From Bacteroides cellulosilyticus (GTDB taxonomy: Bacteria; Bacteroidota; Bacteroidia; Bacteroidales; Bacteroidaceae): 64,000 nt of DNA. The stretch covers positions 4,030,501-4,094,500 of the forward strand of contig NZ_CP081903.1 of the NCBI RefSeq assembly GCF_020091405.1. Reading direction: 5' to 3'. Of the stretch, positions 60,877 to 64,000 are shown one piece after another. The notes under the pieces are model-generated. The model worked only from the letters and a program-made list of their open reading frames with translations. It was not told the DNA's origin and did no database searches. The position numbers and the translations under genes were made by a program. Numbering within the stretch: position 1 is the first letter of the stretch; every line of letters starts with the position of its first letter.

Positions 60877-62448
60877 TTACCAATCTTTGTGATATCCATT
60901 ATCAGCAGGTTGTTCTACTTTTGGGTCTAAAGGAAATGCATTATACGAAAGTGAATTTATGAAAGAAGAAGTATAGTCTCCCAACGTAAAACGTTGCGAA
61001 TTTTCTCTCTCTTGATATTCATTTCCAATAAGGTCAGTACCGAAAACCAGGAGATCACTTTTTTTCTTTCCTTCTTCTGCCCATTTTTTGAGATTTGCCA
61101 TCGAATTATCCTTGAAACTGAAAGAGTAATTTTTGTCATTGCGAACTACGGTTACACTTCCATAACGGTTCTCGTCCAATCCGGCTATAAGTCTGCGTGC
61201 ATATTTGCTATATTGCTGAGGGCTGCCATCCGCATTGGGATTGATGATTTGCAATTCTTCATTAAGTGAGAAGTAGCCATGCCATGCATAATCGATGTAT
61301 TTGCCTACCTCTATGTTTCCACACTTGGCTGCGTCATAGAAATATTCCGTGGCATCGCCTTTATCCACCAGCGTCAGCAGCTTGTCGGGCATGGCTTCAT
61401 GTAGCGCCTTGATTAGCCGGGGATATGAAGTGGTGTTCATTTCCGGCATTCCAGCTTTGCCGTATTTGCTATCGTCGTCCCAAAGATTTACGCCATCCAA
61501 GTAATAGCTGTTCACTATATCTTTCACTTGGCGGACAAAGTCTGCTATCTGTGCATCGTTCATATTACAGAAGCCTATGCCCTTGCCACCATTCTCAATG
61601 CAAAGACATACTTTGCGATTATAATCCTGAAGGAGGCGGATATATTTGTTTCTATGTTCCAATACATAGGCCAGATCCTTTCCCGGTTCGAGTAAAGCAC
61701 GCCTACTGGAAGCATCGTATCCTATCAACGCTCTTTTCAGGTTGACTATATTCCCGATATTATAATTTTTTTGTTCTTGATAATTCTGAAAACCCCATGC
61801 GCTGGCAATCAGAGGATTATATGCTTCCGTATTTACGTAGAGTACTGATATCACACCGGGTACAAAGTCCTTGGGAATTTCTATCAACTGACCGGACTGC
61901 TCAAATGTAGTCTTTTTCTTCTGGAAACTTACTTTGTAATAAATGACTTGTTTAGTGGTTTGATCTTCTACTTCGGCAGGTTTTTGCGCCAAAGCGATTG
62001 CCAGCAGATAGTTTTTTTCCGATTCCAGCCCTTCGGAAGAAAGAGCAATGCCAATACTACCGGATACTGTCTTTCCGGCAGGCACGGTGAGCACGCCGTC
62101 TTCTCCGATTATTACATTAGTGGTGGGAAATGGAAACATTGTAACATCACTTTTTTTGTTATATTCCGACACAAGCGTCGGATCGGGAACGACTTTTACC
62201 GTAACAGCCGCTGTCGCGGGCTTTGTTAGTGCATAGCTTATTATGTCGGTAGTCGCCTTGTCACCTTCATACATATCGATGGTTATCTCGTTGGAGAAAG
62301 TTTTTATACTATACAACTGACCTCCTACGCTGTTCATCGATGTTTCGTCCGGTAGTATACCTACGGCTTGTGTAATGCTGTCTTCCACGCACCCCGCCAT
62401 TGCTACCAGCAACATTGAAAAAGCGAAATATTTTAATGAGTTATTCAT
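60877..62448 (-). CDS. DUF1735 plus GH18-like lipoprotein
   Basis: 523 residues: lipobox near MAGC, a DUF1735 module (about 35-185) and a GH18-like TIM barrel (about 200-500). The usual catalytic motif DGxDxDxE appears as LDGVNLWDDDSKYG, with Asn, Trp and Asp in place of the conserved acids and Glu. So it may bind rather than cut glycans such as N-glycan cores. It lies between the two other surface lipoproteins in one operon. Confidence 0.82.
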   Translation of the reverse strand: MNNSLKYFAFSMLLVAMAGCVEDSITQAVGILPDETSMNSVGGQLYSIKTFSNEITIDMYEGDKATTDIISYALTKPATAAVTVKVVPDPTLVSEYNKKSDVTMFPFPTTNVIIGEDGVLTVPAGKTVSGSIGIALSSEGLESEKNYLLAIALAQKPAEVEDQTTKQVIYYKVSFQKKKTTFEQSGQLIEIPKDFVPGVISVLYVNTEAYNPLIASAWGFQNYQEQKNYNIGNIVNLKRALIGYDASSRRALLEPGKDLAYVLEHRNKYIRLLQDYNRKVCLCIENGGKGIGFCNMNDAQIADFVRQVKDIVNSYYLDGVNLWDDDSKYGKAGMPEMNTTSYPRLIKALHEAMPDKLLTLVDKGDATEYFYDAAKCGNIEVGKYIDYAWHGYFSLNEELQIINPNADGSPQQYSKYARRLIAGLDENRYGSVTVVRNDKNYSFSFKDNSMANLKKWAEEGKKKSDLLVFGTDLIGNEYQERENSQRFTLGDYTSSFINSLSYNAFPLDPKVEQPADNGYHKDW

Positions 62449-62511
62449 AAAAAATAAAATTTAGAGTATTTACGTAGATAATAAAATGATTTGTAGTTAC
62501 CGTTAGTAGCT

Positions 62512-63465
62512 TCACTTCGACGGATTCATCAACTGTATGGCCGCCCGGCATGTCCGGTAATTCATATTAGCTTGATAATATCCATCACCCAAAGCGTATA
62601 TAGCCAGTCCACCCAAAGGTCCGAGGGACACTACCCGGTCGGTCATGTCCGACACTGCGTCTTGCTTCATATTTTCCTCGTCTATCAAAGTGGAACCTGT
62701 TTTGGCTGCCAGTAACAGTTTTTCTTTGGGCAACAGCGTACCATAAGTTTCCAGTACGTTCTTTACTTGTATTTTCAAGTTCACGGCGCTCTCTATACCG
62801 GCAGTATTCAATACTACGTAGTTTAGTTTATCCAGGTCGCCAGCATCCACAAAGGCAGGATCGCCCTCAAATACGAGTGTTTTACCGGCGGTCGATAGTT
62901 TGGAGACAATAAGTTGTGCGGCTTCTTTGCGCGCAGCCTGTTCGGCGGCACTTCCGCCATAACTTGGCAATCCGTTGAAAGCGAATCCGTCCAGCTTCAA
63001 CTCAGTGGCGGCAGCCACAGCCTTATCCAGCCATGTACCCAATGCGGATACATCGGTGAGATCGGCCATCTTTGCGACATAATCCACGAGATAGAGTACT
63101 CGTATGCTTTTTTCTTGCAATATGAGGATATCCTCACGGTCATAAGCGGTTATGTTTTCCGGATTGGCTAAAGTGACAATGTCCAGTGAATCGGGTAGTG
63201 AGCGAAGATAATTCCCTTCGTTCACGGGCTGTTCGGCTCCATTGTCAAAGTTACCGTAGGCTATATAGTGCGGGTGTTCTTGCTTGTAAATGCGTAGTAC
63301 CTCCATATAACGTGCCCAAAGTTCGGAATTCTGTTCCTTGACGTGTTGAGGGTTGATATCCACAGGCGTCGGTTCGTTCCAGTCGCTACATGATGCAGTC
63401 ATTACGATGACTAACAGCAAGAGTAGTCCGGTATACAGTTTTTTGATTGAAATTTTCATTTTCAT
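62512..63465 (-). CDS. GH18-like surface lipoprotein
   Basis: 317 residues with a lipobox (MTASCSDW, Cys near 26) and a TIM-barrel-like body resembling small GH18-type proteins from SusCD loci. The position of the catalytic motif reads LDGFAFNGLPSYG, without the acids, so catalysis is doubtful. Directly downstream of the SusD-like gene. Probably a glycan-binding protein of the locus. Confidence 0.75.
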   Translation of the reverse strand: MKMKISIKKLYTGLLLLLVIVMTASCSDWNEPTPVDINPQHVKEQNSELWARYMEVLRIYKQEHPHYIAYGNFDNGAEQPVNEGNYLRSLPDSLDIVTLANPENITAYDREDILILQEKSIRVLYLVDYVAKMADLTDVSALGTWLDKAVAAATELKLDGFAFNGLPSYGGSAAEQAARKEAAQLIVSKLSTAGKTLVFEGDPAFVDAGDLDKLNYVVLNTAGIESAVNLKIQVKNVLETYGTLLPKEKLLLAAKTGSTLIDEENMKQDAVSDMTDRVVSLGPLGGLAIYALGDGYYQANMNYRTCRAAIQLMNPSK

Positions 63466-63499
63466 ATCTTTTTAGTATATATAATTTTAGTTCTAACTG

Positions 63500-64000
63500 T
63501 TATTGGAATGGCTTTTTGTCCCACCACAAGCGCGTACCTCCGTTGTCCGGTCCTCCCAGCAAACCTATTGCCAGATTAATGTTATCCGCATTCTCGGTGT
63601 ATTCGGTAGGCGGATACCACAAACGGCGTATCATGTGGTTGGTGTCGATAATACCACCACTTTTGTTCTCTACCACCGGTATCAGTCTTGGATATCCTGT
63701 GCGACGGAATTCACTCCAGGATTCGACTCCTAACGGGAAATTAGCAATCCATTTTTGGGTAATGATACGTTCGAGATTGCGCTCAAAGTGTTCAGCGCCA
63801 TCCTCCCAGGCAATGGTAATGGTGCTGCGGGGGCCTGCAGTGTCATCGTACATATAGTACAATGCATCTGTGTAGATTAGCGGCATGTCAGTGGTATTTG
63901 CAGCATAAGTGTTAGCTTCTGTTACTCCCCACTGTTCAAAAGAAAGGGCGATGGCCTGGTTATACAGGTCTTTGGCCTCACCTCCCATATTCCAGCCGCG
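63500..64000 (-). CDS. SusD/RagB-family nutrient-binding lipoprotein (C-terminal part)
   Basis: The frame is open to the window edge; 166 C-terminal residues are seen. The C-terminal SusD motifs are present: ITQKWIANFPLGVESWSEFR (a 20-residue signature), RTGYPRLIP, and RRLWYPPTEY. SusD proteins form the lid over a SusC-type porin. The partner susC gene should lie beyond the right edge. The locus runs leftward through the GH18-like and LamG lipoproteins. Confidence 0.92.
   Translation of the reverse strand, partial: RGWNMGGEAKDLYNQAIALSFEQWGVTEANTYAANTTDMPLIYTDALYYMYDDTAGPRSTITIAWEDGAEHFERNLERIITQKWIANFPLGVESWSEFRRTGYPRLIPVVENKSGGIIDTNHMIRRLWYPPTEYTENADNINLAIGLLGGPDNGGTRLWWDKKPFQ

Noticed and set aside
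53766..64000. Right att site for the second island
   Set aside because: I looked for CCCTGTCTCTCCGC or shorter TCTCTCCGC forms after 53770 and saw none; the site is missing or beyond the window.

Overview
The window looks like a Bacteroides chromosome. It has starch-utilisation (Sus)-type outer-membrane genes, a NigD-like lipoprotein, Bacteroides promoter boxes of the form TAnnTTTG (with TTTG 19 bp upstream in three cases), and a CTnDOT-type conjugation module. Everything here was read by eye from one sequence; no database was searched.

Layout. 1-3831: housekeeping genes sdaA and mutS2. 3945-4029: tRNA-Ser(UGA), which holds the left end of an integrative conjugative element (ICE) of about 36 kb. 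The ICE runs from the 14-bp att core at 4017-4030 to its copy at 40114-40127. In order it carries a tyrosine integrase, an ORF6N protein, a RadC-like protein, ArdA antirestriction, a PIN-like membrane cargo protein, a leftward tra operon (traA to traQ), a probable oriT region, mobABC, a three-gene cargo operon (membrane protein, PD-(D/E)XK-like nuclease, HEPN), a DUF3945 protein with topoisomerase III, a reductase with a long structured leader, a primase-helicase module, RteC, and a MarR-GNAT protein. 40185-40272: a second tRNA-Ser (GGA), then chromosomal genes: a LacI-regulated oxidative sugar operon (probably fucose-like), a NigD lipoprotein, an ECF sigma/membrane-barrel pair, pflA-pflB, a DUF6078-like protein and a free-standing Hint-domain protein.

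53637-53770 repeats the first tRNA-Ser(UGA) block exactly (134 bp) and is followed by a second, related integrase. Behind it lie a decayed group II intron 3' end and a compact operon of an XRE regulator, a TIR-APAZ protein and a short Argonaute: a SPARTA-type immune system. A sacsin-like ATPase gene follows but is cut off after about 64 codons. This looks like an eroded second island in the same kind of site; no right att site was found for it.

59562-64000: the end of a polysaccharide utilisation locus (SusD-like, two GH18-like lipoproteins, a DUF1735-LamG lipoprotein), read leftward.

How parts work together. The ICE moves by integrase at tRNA-Ser, is processed by MobA/MobB at oriT, coupled by MobC and exported by the Tra channel, with TopB, the primase-helicase and ArdA/RadC helping establishment. 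RteC and several small helix-turn-helix proteins are the likely controls. Three separate cargo spots (8.3-10.4 kb, 26.6-29.7 kb, 56.0-59.3 kb) are AT-richer than their surroundings and carry nuclease, HEPN, TIR or Argonaute parts, so anti-phage or anti-plasmid defence is the main accessory theme. The best new candidates are the 26.6-29.7 kb three-gene operon, the PIN-like membrane protein, and a pair of co-varying folded elements ahead of the RadC-like gene and ardA.
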